From Portibacter lacus (GTDB taxonomy: Bacteria; Bacteroidota; Bacteroidia; Chitinophagales; Saprospiraceae): DNA of 64,000 nucleotides. Positions 33,170-41,013 of this stretch are shown here, in pieces. Made by a program: the position numbers and the translations under genes. Positions within the stretch are counted from its first letter, which is position 1. Every line of letters starts with the position of its first letter. The stretch is from NCBI RefSeq assembly GCF_021533215.1, contig NZ_JAJNKA010000006.1, positions 62,001 to 126,000 of the forward strand. Reading direction: 5' to 3'. The notes beneath the pieces were generated by a model that worked only from the letters and a program-made list of their open reading frames with translations, ran no database searches and was not told the DNA's origin.

Positions 33170-34288
33170 TTATGCATCTTTTATATCGTTTTCTAAATCT
33201 TCTAAATCTTCTTCTGCAGAATCGGCAATGTTTTCAGCAATATCAGAAATTTCGTCCATTTTGGTCTTGGCATCGGCCGTTACGCTATCTATTTTACTAC
33301 CGATATCTTCTTTAACATCAGCTATTTGGTCACCAATATTTCCAGCAATATCCTTTCCTGCCTCAATCGCTTCATTTGCCTTAGTTTCTGCACTGTCAGC
33401 AACATCTGACGCTTTAGATGCTACAGAATCTGTTATCTCTGCTACTTCGTCCTTGATATCCTGAGAGATTTCGCTGGCATCTGCCTTAATTTCTAATAAT
33501 TTATTCTCTGCATTGTCAACGATTATTTCTGCATCATCAGCAATTTCGTCTCCATCTCCATCTAAATCTTCAAAACCAGCTGCCTTTACTTGTTTTTTCG
33601 CACTATCCACGACATCCGTTACGTCCTCAGAAGGAGTAATAGTGATTTTTCCTTCACTGAATGCACCGTGATCTCCATCCGCATAGGCTGCAGCTTTAGA
33701 AAAGAAATCATCCGTATCTTCTAGTAGCGATCCACTAGCGTCAAGCGGTGTATCTGCAAACTCGGACTTGGGATTAGCTTTTTCATCAGCAGCCATTTTT
33801 TCAGCCTTTTCTATCGTATCATCTAATTTCTCACCTAAATCATCTGTGATTTCCTTAGCTCTTTCTACGATTTTATCTTTGGCTTCTAGTACTTTCTTTC
33901 CTACTTTCTCAGAAACGTCCATTCCTTTTTCCATCAGATCGCCTCCGACTTCGATAACTCTCTTACCGACTGCTTCAGAAACATCTGCAGCTTTCTCCAC
34001 TACAGGACTGTCTGCAATCTTTTTTCCGATATCTTTTGCCGTGTCTACCACTTTATCTTTAGCATCTCCTAAAGAACTGCCAGTTTTCTCAGCTGTCCCT
34101 TTAAATGAGTCCCTTACTTTGTCGAAACCATCTTCAGCTGCGTCTTTCGCATCTTCGAAAAAATCAGAAGATTTATCTAGAATATCCTCTCCTATGTCTT
34201 TACCTTTTTCTACAGCTTTTCTACCTGCGCTCTTACTTACAGACTTAACTCCGAATAATAGTTTTCTGAATTCACCTAAAAATCCCAT
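33170..34288 (-). CDS. Low-complexity amphipathic-helix (LEA/apolipoprotein-like) protein
   Basis: 372 aa, no signal peptide. Almost all of it is repetitive Ala/Asp/Glu/Lys-rich helix with repeated units such as EKGKDIGEDILDKSSDFFEDAKDA, EKVGKKVLEAKDKIVERAKE and ADSAETKANEAIEAGKDIAGNIG, spaced roughly every 11-22 residues as in LEA group 3 or apolipoprotein-type helices. The middle has a less repetitive part with an EF-hand-like loop DLDGDGDEIADDAE (about residues 244-257). Such proteins are often disordered in water and fold on membranes or during drying. A stress-protection or membrane-surface role is plausible but unproven. The downstream small membrane protein may be a partner. Confidence 0.78.
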   Translation of the reverse strand: MGFLGEFRKLLFGVKSVSKSAGRKAVEKGKDIGEDILDKSSDFFEDAKDAAEDGFDKVRDSFKGTAEKTGSSLGDAKDKVVDTAKDIGKKIADSPVVEKAADVSEAVGKRVIEVGGDLMEKGMDVSEKVGKKVLEAKDKIVERAKEITDDLGEKLDDTIEKAEKMAADEKANPKSEFADTPLDASGSLLEDTDDFFSKAAAYADGDHGAFSEGKITITPSEDVTDVVDSAKKQVKAAGFEDLDGDGDEIADDAEIIVDNAENKLLEIKADASEISQDIKDEVAEITDSVASKASDVADSAETKANEAIEAGKDIAGNIGDQIADVKEDIGSKIDSVTADAKTKMDEISDIAENIADSAEEDLEDLENDIKDA

Positions 34289-34522
34289 ATCTTAAATTTT
34301 ATTTTTCACAAAATAATTAATATTAGCAAAATAAGTTAATAAATATTAAAGTGGTTTAAGAACTCAATGGTACATACAGCCGTTTACTTTAAGAAATTAA
34401 CTATTATCGAAATGGAAAAATGTCGGTTTTGGTCTTTTTTGTGATCTATAGATGATAACTTGACCCTGCTAATTTAATGGTCAGACCAAGATTTTTTTAA
34501 AATACATACAGAAGTAAATAGA
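34289..34522. other. Divergent control region without a recognisable gene
   Basis: 234 bp between the LEA-like gene (minus) and the coiled-coil gene (plus). It is A/T-rich. A near-match box TTATTTTG on the minus strand about 20 nt before the LEA-like gene is the only promoter-like element I see. Confidence 0.4.
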
Positions 34523-35467
34523 ATGGACTCAAAGGATACTCAGCTTGAATTGCATAAAACACTCGAAGAGATTCAGAATATTAAGAATGTCAGGAAGCAT
34601 TATGCTAAGACTACTTCTGAACTTACTAAAGCGTATAAAGAACTTGAAAAGTTTGAAAAATTACTTGATAAAGAATACAATGACTGGAAACAGTTAGAGT
34701 CGATGAGTCTGAAATCTTTATTTCATAAGGTTTTAGGAAGTAAAGAGGAACAAATTGAAAAAGAAAGGCAAGAATACCTTCAGGCATCTTTAAAGTTTAA
34801 CGGGATGAAGAAAACCGTTGATATCTTAGAATATGAAAAATCACTACTAGAGAAAAAGTTGATTGATGTCACACTTTTGGAAAATAAACTGAAGACCCTG
34901 AAAAAGCAGCGGTCTAAAGAATTGATGAATTCTAATTCGCCTATCGGGAAGGAGTTACGCGAGTTGCTCAAGAAAATGGATAGGCAGGTCATTCTGAGAA
35001 ATGAAATAAGAAGGGCTATTCATACAGGAAATGAAGCTGCGAAAAGCTTGGAGAGAATGCTGGCTTTTCTACAACAAGCGAAAAACTGGGGAAACTGGGA
35101 TATGGCAGGAAAAGGAAGAATGGCAAGTTATAATAAGCATGATGCCGTGGACCGAGCTAGAGAAACTGCATTTCAGGCTAAGCATGTTCTAGGTAAATTT
35201 CAACAGGAATTGTATAATTTAGGAGCAGGATCATTCACTTTCGATATTAGAATTGATTCCTTAAGTTCATTCACAGATATTTTCTTCGATAACTTAATTT
35301 CTGACTGGATCATTCAGCAAAAAATTAAGAATGCGCTTTCTAATGTTTATTCTGTGAAAGACAAAGTGAATAGAATTGTTCAGTCATTAGGTAGTGACTT
35401 ACAGAAAGTAGATCAGCAAGTGGAAACGTATAATCAGGCTAAAGAACAGATTATTCTTAATTCTTAA
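34523..35467 (+). CDS. Coiled-coil protein of unknown function
   Basis: 314 aa, soluble. The N-terminal 150 residues are strongly coiled-coil-like (LELHKTLEEIQNIKNVRKHY, KAYKELEKFEKLLDKEYNDW, VTLLENKLKTLKKQRSKEL). The second half is helical with a conserved-looking core, LQQAKNWGNWDMAGKGRMASYNKHDAVDRARE, followed by FDIRIDSLSSFTDIFFDNLISDWIIQQKI. That core recurs in other bacterial coiled-coil proteins that I cannot name precisely. No signal peptide. It is divergent from the amphipathic-helix protein and ends 11 nt inside the convergent small Cys-protein gene. A scaffold role is possible. Confidence 0.78.
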   Translation: MDSKDTQLELHKTLEEIQNIKNVRKHYAKTTSELTKAYKELEKFEKLLDKEYNDWKQLESMSLKSLFHKVLGSKEEQIEKERQEYLQASLKFNGMKKTVDILEYEKSLLEKKLIDVTLLENKLKTLKKQRSKELMNSNSPIGKELRELLKKMDRQVILRNEIRRAIHTGNEAAKSLERMLAFLQQAKNWGNWDMAGKGRMASYNKHDAVDRARETAFQAKHVLGKFQQELYNLGAGSFTFDIRIDSLSSFTDIFFDNLISDWIIQQKIKNALSNVYSVKDKVNRIVQSLGSDLQKVDQQVETYNQAKEQIILNS

Positions 35468-35765
35468 GTTTTGTGATTTCAAAAGGTGTTCCTGGCCAGC
35501 GTTCATTTGGCTTCACTTTATAGACGATACCAGAAATGATGTATTCGGTAGAATCTTTAAGGGCGTAATCCGAAGCATTACATACGGAATACCTACTGCC
35601 AGTCTCCTTATCTTCTAATAAAGTTAGATCTCCTGTAGAAGTACATGTTAATTTTACAGACTCGATTTTCTTAGTCACTTCACGATCGGTATAACATGGA
35701 GTTTGATTGCATTCCGTTATAGCAAATGAAAAAACAAAGAACAAAGAAGCGGCTAATATTTTCAT
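35457..35765 (-). CDS. Small exported protein with four cysteines
   Basis: 102 aa. Signal peptide MKILAASLFFVFSFAITECNQ; Cys19 is near the cleavage site but the preceding Ile-Thr-Glu is not a normal lipobox, so lipidation is doubtful. The mature part has Cys24, Cys41 and Cys62 and short beta-like segments (KKIESVKLTCTSTGDLTLLEDKETGSRYSVCN, EYIISGIVYKV). Its ATG overlaps the stop codon of the TonB receptor gene by 4 nt, so the two are co-translated; it may be an accessory protein of that receptor. The 3' end overlaps the coiled-coil gene by 11 nt on the other strand. Confidence 0.75.
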   Translation of the reverse strand: MKILAASLFFVFSFAITECNQTPCYTDREVTKKIESVKLTCTSTGDLTLLEDKETGSRYSVCNASDYALKDSTEYIISGIVYKVKPNERWPGTPFEITKLKN

Positions 35766-38146
35766 ATTTCGATTATAATTCCGATAGTAGGTAAAACCCT
35801 TCCAGAATCACTTGTAATCAATTCTGTCTGGTATTGATTAGGATTTTCAGGATCTAACTTGAAGCTTCCATCTTCATTCCTAACTGGTACTAAGTAAGGT
35901 ATATATTCTATTGCAGAACTAGAAATATTTTGAATATCTAAGTAGAAATTAGCGGTGAATTTCTTGTAATAAACGTTTTTGTCAATTCGGAAATCAAGTG
36001 TCCGAAATGGTTTCAAGAAAGCTGTGTTTAACTGATCATAGTCGAAAATGCCTCTTCTATTCAAGTCCCAAAATGCTTTCTGAGAAGATGCAGATTGGTC
36101 AAATGGAGTATAAGGCGACGCACTCGCGAAAGTGAATTTCCCGCCTATTTGCCAGTTTTTACCAAATGTCTTAGCATATACCAAGTTTAAAAAATGTCTG
36201 GTATCCCATGAAGAACTTACAAAGTCTCCATTCTTATCTTCAAATTCACTGACAGAATAGTTATAGGAAGCAGACCAGAGGCTGTTTTTTCGGAATTTCT
36301 TCTGAATAAATAACTCAACACCATATGCTCTACCTTTCGTAGTAGAGGACGCTGGTTGATTACCGACGGCTACATAATCTGCATTCGCATTCGCAAATGA
36401 AATCGAGTCTCTTAATAGAAATGGATATTTATCATATTGCTTATAGAACGTCTCTATAGAAACAATCTTATCTTCAGAAATCTGATAACTATAACCTAAG
36501 GCAAGTTGATTCGAATTAATGTATCCGATTCTATTCTGATTAACCAACGCTCCATCTTCAGAATAGGCTAAGATAGTAGAAGGAGGAAGTTGGTAATATG
36601 ACCCAATATTTGTACTGATTGTAGACTTATTTGTTACTTTATAAGATGCTGAAATCCTAGGTGACACTTGATCTAATGGATTTTGTGTAAGATCTCCGTA
36701 TGAGTTTGCGTCCATTCTTAATCCGCCGAAAATGTTTAATTTATCGTTTAAGAATTTACGACTGTAAGAAACAAAAGCACCATAAGCAAGGGTCGATAAT
36801 TTAGAATCAAAGTCTACGATAAAAGGTAGGTTTTCTTGTCCAATTTCTATCGCATAATTATCTAGGCTGAATACTGAGTTTTCAAGGGAAACACCGAATC
36901 GAAGCTCATTATCGCCAACATAAATGTTTTGTTCAAATCTCGCTTGTGTCTTCATTTCAGTAGCATCATAATCAAACCACAAGTCTTCTTGCTCGAAGGA
37001 ATTGTCAAAATATTTAATCGCCTTATTTCTGAAATAGCTAGTGCTTAATATGATTGTTGAGTATCCATAATCAGAGAATTTCTTGTAATTCAGACCTAAA
37101 GTATGCACATTTTGGTCACCCTCTGGAATGTATCCTGTATTGTATAATAGTCCGACAGAAGCATCAGGTTTATTCGCATCATCTAGATTTAACCTAGATT
37201 GATCAACTGCTCCTATTCCAATAATTTTTAATTCATTTCGCTTCCATCTGGACTCAAACTTGAAGTTATAATCCGAGTACGCTGGCAGAACTGGAAGTTT
37301 AAATGCTTTCAGATAATATTCTGAGAATGACTTTCTACCTGATATGATGAAATTTGAATTTTTGCTCAATGGTCCTTCTAGACTTAATCCTACATCTGTA
37401 GCTCCAAGTGTGAATTTCCCACCAAGTCTGTCTGTACGCCCAGATCTTGTATTTAGATTAAGTACAGAGCTGAGTGCATTATAACGATTTGCTGGAAAAG
37501 CACCAGTTATCAGATTCGCACCTTTTAACAGGTCGACATTTATCATTCCGTTTGGTCCACCAGAAACCCCTTGAACAGAAAAGTGATTAATGGAAGGAAT
37601 TTCTATTCCTTCTATGTAGAATTTATTTTCGTGTGATGCTCCACCTCTCACAATAATATTGTAACCAAATGATACTTTAGGAAGAACGCCAGGTAAGTTC
37701 TTAATGACTTTAGAAACGTCTATAGTCGTTCCAGGTAGTCTGGTGATTTCGTTAATTCCGATAGACTTAATGGAAAGTGGTGTTTCTGATGTTTTCGATT
37801 GTGATTTTCCCTTAACGACAATTTCATCAAGGTTAACATTGCTTTGCTTCAAGGTCACCACAAGATTATTAGGCTTGATGGGATCTACTTTAACTTGGTG
37901 GTATTTCTTAGATTCATAAGAAAGGTATGAAACGGTTACATTGTGATAACCCGGTTTTAATTCGATAGAAAAATCTCCAAGACTATCCGTAGTAAATACT
38001 TGAGCTTCATTATCTATAGAGATATTCGCATATGGCAATCCTGAACGATCTAGAAAGTCAATAACACTTCCTTGAATTAATCCAGACTGAGCATTTAACA
38101 AGTTACCAACTAAAACGAAAAGCGTAAATAATAGAATTTTTCTCAT
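35762..38146 (-). CDS. TonB-dependent outer-membrane receptor with carboxypeptidase-regulatory-like N-domain
   Basis: 794 aa from the ATG at 38146; an in-frame start at 38167 lies inside the -7 box and is excluded. Signal peptide MRKILLFTLFVLVGNLLNAQ, CarboxypepD_reg-like domain (about 22-100; GSVIDFLDRSGLPYANISI, LKPGYHNVTVSYLSYESKKY), plug (about 110-220; LPGTTIDVSKVIKNLPGVLPK, IIVRGGASHENKFYIEGIEI, VDLLKGANLITGAFPANRYNALSSVLNL), then a beta-barrel to the C-terminus. It takes up an unknown ligand with TonB energy. No SusD gene is nearby; a small Cys-containing exported protein is coupled downstream. It differs clearly from the receptor at 2439-4718. Confidence 0.92.
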   Translation of the reverse strand: MRKILLFTLFVLVGNLLNAQSGLIQGSVIDFLDRSGLPYANISIDNEAQVFTTDSLGDFSIELKPGYHNVTVSYLSYESKKYHQVKVDPIKPNNLVVTLKQSNVNLDEIVVKGKSQSKTSETPLSIKSIGINEITRLPGTTIDVSKVIKNLPGVLPKVSFGYNIIVRGGASHENKFYIEGIEIPSINHFSVQGVSGGPNGMINVDLLKGANLITGAFPANRYNALSSVLNLNTRSGRTDRLGGKFTLGATDVGLSLEGPLSKNSNFIISGRKSFSEYYLKAFKLPVLPAYSDYNFKFESRWKRNELKIIGIGAVDQSRLNLDDANKPDASVGLLYNTGYIPEGDQNVHTLGLNYKKFSDYGYSTIILSTSYFRNKAIKYFDNSFEQEDLWFDYDATEMKTQARFEQNIYVGDNELRFGVSLENSVFSLDNYAIEIGQENLPFIVDFDSKLSTLAYGAFVSYSRKFLNDKLNIFGGLRMDANSYGDLTQNPLDQVSPRISASYKVTNKSTISTNIGSYYQLPPSTILAYSEDGALVNQNRIGYINSNQLALGYSYQISEDKIVSIETFYKQYDKYPFLLRDSISFANANADYVAVGNQPASSTTKGRAYGVELFIQKKFRKNSLWSASYNYSVSEFEDKNGDFVSSSWDTRHFLNLVYAKTFGKNWQIGGKFTFASASPYTPFDQSASSQKAFWDLNRRGIFDYDQLNTAFLKPFRTLDFRIDKNVYYKKFTANFYLDIQNISSSAIEYIPYLVPVRNEDGSFKLDPENPNQYQTELITSDSGRVLPTIGIIIEI

Positions 38147-38164
38147 AACATTTCTAATCCATCG

Positions 38165-38172
38165 CAAAATTA
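38165..38172 (-). promoter_or_regulatory. -7 box of the second TonB receptor gene
   Basis: Reads TAATTTTG on the minus strand, a perfect TAnnTTTG match 18 nt before the ATG at 38146. It decides between two possible start codons. Confidence 0.6.
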
Positions 38173-38229
38173 CAATGAACTAGCTTCCTTTCCTTACGTT
38201 AATCGTCATTATAGTGTCAAAAAAGAACT

Positions 38230-38667
38230 CTATTTGTTGAAAACAGAGAGCTTAATCTTGGTCTTAGATCCTCCTTGTGGTAAGGCTGATGCGTTAATTT
38301 CCAATTTATTCTTACCCTTCACATAAGAAGCGAAGTACAAGTCATCTTCATGAATGTCAGAAATCCTTCTTCTTGCTTGTAGATCTTTCCATCCTAAGTC
38401 CTTAATATTTGGCTGGAAAAATTCTCGTAGAAACGATGGTGGATCATCCGATTCTATAGTGAATGAATGGATAGTTTTAACACCTTCATTGATTCCTTCT
38501 ACACCTTTTAACGTTCCTCTTCTATATTGAGGTAGTCCAAGTTCTGTCCACATTTCTGGGTAGGCTGCATCGAAAGCAGAAGTATCTATTTTCGCCTCAC
38601 CGCTATTGTTGCATGAAACAGAAAATAAGTAGATAAAGAATACGGAAGTTATTAAGAATGCTCTCAT
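38230..38667 (-). CDS. Small lipoprotein of unknown function
   Basis: 145 aa. Lipoprotein signal peptide MRAFLITSVFFIYLFSVSC with a good lipobox (S-V-S-C, Cys19). The mature domain (LGLPQYRRGTLKGVEGINEG, HSFTIESDDPPSFLREFFQPNIKDLGW, DDLYFASYVKGKNKLEINASALPQGG) has a pattern of short strands and one helix that I do not recognise. A TAAATTTG box lies 21 nt upstream on the minus strand. It is 83 nt upstream of the TonB receptor gene, which has its own promoter box, so the two may be separate units. Confidence 0.75.
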   Translation of the reverse strand: MRAFLITSVFFIYLFSVSCNNSGEAKIDTSAFDAAYPEMWTELGLPQYRRGTLKGVEGINEGVKTIHSFTIESDDPPSFLREFFQPNIKDLGWKDLQARRRISDIHEDDLYFASYVKGKNKLEINASALPQGGSKTKIKLSVFNK

Positions 38668-38687
38668 ATGTTTTTTAGTTGAAGTGA

Positions 38688-38695
38688 CAAATTTA
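38688..38695 (-). promoter_or_regulatory. -7 box of the small lipoprotein gene
   Basis: Reads TAAATTTG on the minus strand, a perfect TAnnTTTG match 20 nt before the ATG at 38667; the divergent radical SAM gene has its own box at 38762. Confidence 0.55.
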
Positions 38696-38761
38696 CACCT
38701 ATTTTTAAATATTAAAAAATTAATTAATATAAAGTATTTTATTAAAGTCGATTAAAACGTC

Positions 38762-38769
38762 TATATTTG
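38762..38769 (+). promoter_or_regulatory. -7 box of the radical SAM gene
   Basis: TATATTTG is a perfect TAnnTTTG match 17 nt before the ATG at 38787. No -33 TTG is visible in the A/T-rich upstream sequence. Confidence 0.55.
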
Positions 38770-38786
38770 CCGTTAAATACGACAAT

Positions 38787-39836
38787 ATGAAATTGAAAGG
38801 CCGAGGAGCAAGCATCAACCCAAGTCATCGATTTGAACATTTTAATAAAATAAACGATGTTTTTCAAGATTTAGCGCATGAAGAAGCAGAATCTCCGAAA
38901 ACACAAGTCATTCCTACTTTCCCTAAAACCATTGTGAATCCTGTTGTTTCAGATGATCTGCCGTTTGGTTACTCACTTAATCCATATCAAGGTTGCGAGC
39001 ATGGTTGCATCTATTGCTATGCGCGACCTACTCATAATTATTGGGGATATAGTAGTGGGTTAGATTTTGAGCAGAAAATATTAGTTAAGAAAAATGCTGC
39101 GGAACTGCTGGAGAATAAGCTTAAATCTAAGAAATGGAAAACGGCACCGATCGCCTTATCTGGAAATACGGATTGTTACCAACCTATAGAAGCAAAATTA
39201 AGAATCACCAGATCTTTGCTTGAAGTCTTTTATAGTTATCGTCATCCTGTAACCATCATAACGAAGAATAGCCTGATTCTTAGAGATTTAGATATTCTCA
39301 AGAAATTGAATGAACATCATCTATTGCATGTTGCAGTTAGTGTAACTAGTTTAGACCAGAAGTTGCAACAAAGATTAGAACCTAGAACAGCATCACCTCA
39401 GGGGCGTTTGAAAATTATAAAAACGCTGTCCGATAGCGGTATACCAGTAATGGCGATGATGGCGCCGATTATACCTGGACTGACAGACTTTGAAATCATG
39501 GCACTCGCAAAAGAAACTGCAGATCACGGTGCGAATTCATTTTCCTATGGAATTGTTAGATTGAATGAAGATCTAGACCAGCTTTTTATTCAGTGGCTAG
39601 ACGATCATCTTCCTGATCGAAAAGACAAAGTGCTGAATAAGATCAAAAGTATGAGGAATGGAAAATTGAGCGCTACGATTAAAGAGGGAAGACACAGTGG
39701 ACATGGAGAGGTGTCGAAAATTATCAAGCAACAAGTAACATTGGCACGAAAACTATATTTTCCGAATCCTAGAAAAGTGGAATTGAACTTGGATTTACAT
39801 TATAAATACAAGTCGAATCAGTTGTCATTATTTTGA
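38787..39836 (+). CDS. PA0069-family radical SAM protein (SplB-like)
   Basis: 349 aa. The iron-sulfur motif is CEHGCIYC (Cys70, Cys74, Cys77; C-x3-C-x2-C) in NPYQGCEHGCIYCYARPTHN, followed by SGNTDCYQPIEAKLRITRSLLEV, VTIITKNSLILRD, EPRTASPQGRLKII and MMAPIIPGLTD. These segments and the N-terminal KGRGASINPSHRFE are typical of the PA0069 family, distant relatives of spore photoproduct lyase. The function is not firmly known; a role in nucleic-acid repair or modification is often suggested. It is monocistronic, with its own -7 box and a 403-bp gap downstream. Confidence 0.92.
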   Translation: MKLKGRGASINPSHRFEHFNKINDVFQDLAHEEAESPKTQVIPTFPKTIVNPVVSDDLPFGYSLNPYQGCEHGCIYCYARPTHNYWGYSSGLDFEQKILVKKNAAELLENKLKSKKWKTAPIALSGNTDCYQPIEAKLRITRSLLEVFYSYRHPVTIITKNSLILRDLDILKKLNEHHLLHVAVSVTSLDQKLQQRLEPRTASPQGRLKIIKTLSDSGIPVMAMMAPIIPGLTDFEIMALAKETADHGANSFSYGIVRLNEDLDQLFIQWLDDHLPDRKDKVLNKIKSMRNGKLSATIKEGRHSGHGEVSKIIKQQVTLARKLYFPNPRKVELNLDLHYKYKSNQLSLF

Positions 39837-40052
39837 CGAGCTTATCAGCTTTTTTTATGTAGGTCAATGTTTTACTGGTAGCTAGAAATGAGCTTTTCGT
39901 TTTCACAAAGTAATTTTGCGAAGGTCTGGTAATTTCTTAGTCATATACTTTTAAGGTATGATTGACACTAACAAAAACATATTTTCAAGACTTTACACAT
40001 GTTTAATATTAGAGCAATGTGGATTTTACATTCAGCACTTACCTTTGTAACA

Positions 40053-40146
40053 TATCGAAAGATTAAATATTAGAATCTCGTTTCGTTACTATATAGCTGA
40101 AAAGAAGACAATGCCGAAAGCTGGTGATTGTCTTCTTGTTTTTTAA
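40053..40146 (+). ncRNA. Candidate small RNA with own promoter box and terminator
   Basis: A perfect -7 box TACCTTTG (40040-40047) would start a transcript near 40053. It would end about 94 nt later at an intrinsic terminator formed by AAGAAGACAAT (40102-40112) and ATTGTCTTCTT (about 40127-40137), an 11-bp stem followed by TTGTTTTTT. Between them is A/T-rich sequence with no start codon and reading frame of note. I do not recognise it as 6S RNA, tmRNA, SRP RNA or a known riboswitch. The start is inferred from the box, not measured. Confidence 0.45.
40102..40146 (+). terminator. Intrinsic terminator of the orphan transcript
   Basis: An 11-bp perfect stem (AAGAAGACAAT with ATTGTCTTCTT), a 14-nt loop containing GCCGAAAGCTGGTG, and a run TTGTTTTTT. 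It lies about 265 nt after the radical SAM stop codon and about 95 nt before the next gene. Confidence 0.8.
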
Positions 40147-40239
40147 GGAAGAACTCAAGTACATATTAATATATAGTTATATGTGTCTTAACATGCGGTT
40201 TACAATCAGAAGCTATTATTGTTATCAAAATATAAATAG

Positions 40240-41013
40240 ATGCGTAGACCTGAAATTGTAGTTTTATCAGATATTCATTTAGGAACTTATGGTTGTCATG
40301 CAGATGAACTTTTAGACTACTTGAAATCGATTCAACCTAATATTCTAATATTAAACGGAGACATCATCGATGGCTGGCAGTTTAAGAAGAATTATTTTCC
40401 AGCGAATCATTATGCGGTCATTCAGAAATTTATAAAATTCCTAAAGCAAGGCACTAAAATATACTATCTAACAGGAAATCACGATGATTTTCTACGCAGA
40501 ATATCAGGTTTGCAAATCGCGGATTTCAGTATTAAAGAACATTTGAATCTGACCATCGATGGAAAGAAACACTGGTTCTTTCATGGAGATGTTTTCGATA
40601 GTTCCGTTACGATTTCCCCTTGGATAGCTAAACTGGGCGGAAAAGGATATGACCTCCTGATTCGAGTCAATAGAATCATAAACCGAACACTTGCAAAAAT
40701 GAATAAGCCACCCATGTCTTTTTCTAAGAAGATTAAATCTAGCGTTAAGAATGCCGTAAAATTCATCAGTGATTTCGAACAGACGGCCATAGATATGGCG
40801 GTTCATGAAAAAAATGATGTGGTGGTGTGTGGCCATATTCACCAACCGATCATTAGAAAAGAAGAGGTGAATGGAAGGTCGATTCTTTATCTGAATTCTG
40901 GAGACTGGGTCGAAAACCTTACTGCGCTAGAATATGAAAATGGCGAGTGGAAACTATATGATTATTTCGAATCAATAGAAATTACTTCAGACGAATTAAT
41001 GGAAGTAAAATGA
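40240..41013 (+). CDS. LpxH-like metallophosphatase (UDP-2,3-diacylglucosamine diphosphatase type)
   Basis: 257 aa. Calcineurin-like metal-binding motifs occur in order: LSDIHLG (9-15), LNGDIIDGW, LTGNHDDFLR, FHGDVFD and CGHIHQP. The C-terminal half keeps the LpxH-type insert (SFSKKIKSSVKNAVKFISDFEQTAIDMA). Enzymes of this group cleave UDP-2,3-diacylglucosamine in lipid A synthesis. This one may act there or on a related nucleotide-lipid, since Bacteroidota often carry more than one such phosphatase. The stop overlaps the start of the glycosyltransferase gene by 4 nt, so the pair is co-translated and may serve one glycolipid pathway at the cytosolic face of the inner membrane. Confidence 0.88.
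   Translation: MRRPEIVVLSDIHLGTYGCHADELLDYLKSIQPNILILNGDIIDGWQFKKNYFPANHYAVIQKFIKFLKQGTKIYYLTGNHDDFLRRISGLQIADFSIKEHLNLTIDGKKHWFFHGDVFDSSVTISPWIAKLGGKGYDLLIRVNRIINRTLAKMNKPPMSFSKKIKSSVKNAVKFISDFEQTAIDMAVHEKNDVVVCGHIHQPIIRKEEVNGRSILYLNSGDWVENLTALEYENGEWKLYDYFESIEITSDELMEVK

Larger units (their letters stand above)
39837..40239. other. 403-bp intergenic region holding a candidate small RNA
   Basis: No protein gene is supported. Two plus-strand TAnnTTTG boxes are present (TAATTTTG at 39911-39918 and TACCTTTG at 40040-40047), and a strong terminator hairpin lies at 40102-40146. The terminator is not immediately downstream of any ORF, which points to a non-coding transcript. Confidence 0.6.

Noticed and set aside
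33228-34295. Long open frames on the plus strand opposite the LEA-like gene
   Set aside because: They are antisense shadows of Ala/Asp/Ser-rich low-complexity codons; the minus-strand frame has the better start and neighbours.
39838-39857. Terminator directly after the radical SAM gene
   Set aside because: AGCT/AGCT gives only a 4-bp stem before the T run, too weak to call.
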